From NCBI GenBank assembly GCA_033002965.1, contig JAURVB010003142.1, positions 62,001 to 126,000 of the forward strand: a stretch of DNA of 64,000 nucleotides, given 5' to 3'. Under the pieces are notes generated by a model, which made no database searches, had not been told where the DNA came from, and was given only the letters and a program-made list of their open reading frames with translations. Every line of letters starts with the position of its first letter. Positions within the stretch are counted from its first letter, which is position 1. The position numbers and the translations under genes are program-made. This document shows positions 62,919 through 64,000 of this stretch, piece after piece. This stretch comes from Piper betle. Taxonomy: Eukaryota > Streptophyta > Magnoliopsida > Piperales > Piperaceae.

Positions 62919-64000
62919 TGTAAAACCCGTGACTAGAGTCAAAGTTTTACTATAGCGAACCAGTCAATTCAACAGTTGGTTTAAGTCGAGTCAGAGTTTT
63001 ACTATGAGCAATGAGGGTCAAGTGTACCTGAATATATGATGATAACGTCGAAAAGATTGTGAGAAATGAGTTATCAAAATTTATGAAAGTATGTAGTATT
63101 TTTTATGTATTTGATCATAGAAATAGTCTTAGACTGAATAACGCATTAGGACGCATTATAGGGCAGTTTGGGTGGGCTATTAGTTATAGAACATGTCATT
63201 GTGATGTTATAGTGTGTGTTATATTTTATGGGATTTTCCCCTATTTTTTTGGATTTGTTTTAGGATTTATTACGAGTTAGTCCCACCCCCCCCCCTCCAC
63301 ACACACACACACTTCTCTTCCTCACCCCAAACCCTCACCCCCTGTGTTCATCGTTGTAGCCATCGCCGATGCCACCCCGACGCCAATCGACGTCGCCCCA
63401 GCGTGCCATCATCGTGCTGCCCCGACCAGGGTTGGCCACTGTCCAACAGCCACGATGCTGAAGTCGCCCGCGAACGTGTGACTATCACCGAGTTGATTGG
63501 CCACCGTGCTGAACCGGACCGCTACCACTATGACGCCGACGACCACTCCCTCGACCCCCCCCCCTCCGACGACCACTCCTTCGAGGTCAAAAGTTTTCTA
63601 AGGAGGGAAGGTTGTAAAACCCGTGATTAGAGTCAAAGTTTTACTACATCGAAACAGTCAATTCAACCGTTGGTTTGAGTCGAGTCAGTTTCATGAACTG
63701 CATCCTGAGTCAAGGCTAGCCGTAAGTTATGAGCGATGAGGGTTAAGTGTATCTAAATATATGATGATAACGTCGAAAAGATTGCGAGAAATGAGTTATC
63801 AAAATTTATGAAAGTATGTAGTATTTTTTATGTATTTAATCGTAGAAATAGTCTTAGACCAAATAACGCATTAGGATGCATTATGGGGCAGTTTAGGTGG
63901 GCTATTAGTTATAGAACATGTCATTGTGATGTTATGGTGTGTGTTATATTTTATGGGATTTTCCCCTATTTTTTGGATTTGTTTTAGGATTTATTACGAG
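62919..64000 (+). mobile_element. 3' LTR start with a tandem duplication of PPT plus LTR 5' end
   Basis: The LTR starts at 62919 (TGTAAAACCCGTGACTAG), runs to about 63575 in the C-rich block, then jumps back to TTCGAGGTCAAAA, the polypurine tract and a second LTR start at 63613. The repeat unit is 694 bp. The second copy runs off the window. Differences between the two copies are mostly transitions, plus one short deletion in the first copy near 62990. Confidence 0.85.

Noticed and set aside
54608..64000. Endogenous virus
   Set aside because: Gag-pol order, chromodomain, iMet primer site and LTRs fit an ordinary Ty3/gypsy retrotransposon. No envelope or movement-protein region is seen.

Overview
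This is nuclear DNA of a flowering plant. It holds spliced genes with GT-AG introns, plant-specific gene families (a BZR1-type beta-amylase and a chloroplast-targeted PotD-like protein), and long stretches of decayed LTR retrotransposons. The very GC-rich intronless gene at 46638-47882 and the GC-rich first exons beside AT-rich introns lean towards a monocot. That is an inference with low confidence.

Layout. 1-2149 is the 3' part of a Ty3/gypsy LTR. 2150-4679 holds no gene I can support and ends in a foldback MITE (4680-4926). 4988-10331 is a degenerate hAT DNA transposon with recognisable terminal inverted repeats and an imperfect 8-bp target duplication. About 11160-26883 is a nested retrotransposon cluster: a reverse-strand Ty1/copia element split by reverse-strand gypsy LTRs, which are themselves split by two copies of another ~1.15-kb solo LTR. 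27913-53210 is a gene island with five genes: a YAK1/DYRK-type kinase (+), a BZR1-BAM beta-amylase-like factor (-), a TLDc-domain protein (+), a small plant protein of unknown function (+) and a chloroplast PotD-like polyamine-binding protein homologue (-). 54608-64000 is a decayed Ty3/gypsy chromovirus with a 2.9-kb 5' LTR, a tRNA-iMet primer site, gag-pol and the start of a 3' LTR that carries a tandem duplication.

The genes are independent loci and do not form a pathway. YAK1 and the amylase-like gene are convergent, as are the unknown-function gene and the PotD-like gene. The amylase-like gene and the TLDc gene are divergent.

The most notable cross-cutting observation is that three spliced genes carry single-base length defects in their exons. 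Three of these map precisely to short homopolymers, with exon lengths off by one from an otherwise clean phase. Either the loci are decaying, or, more likely, the underlying sequence has homopolymer indel errors. No RNA genes or CRISPR arrays were recognised.
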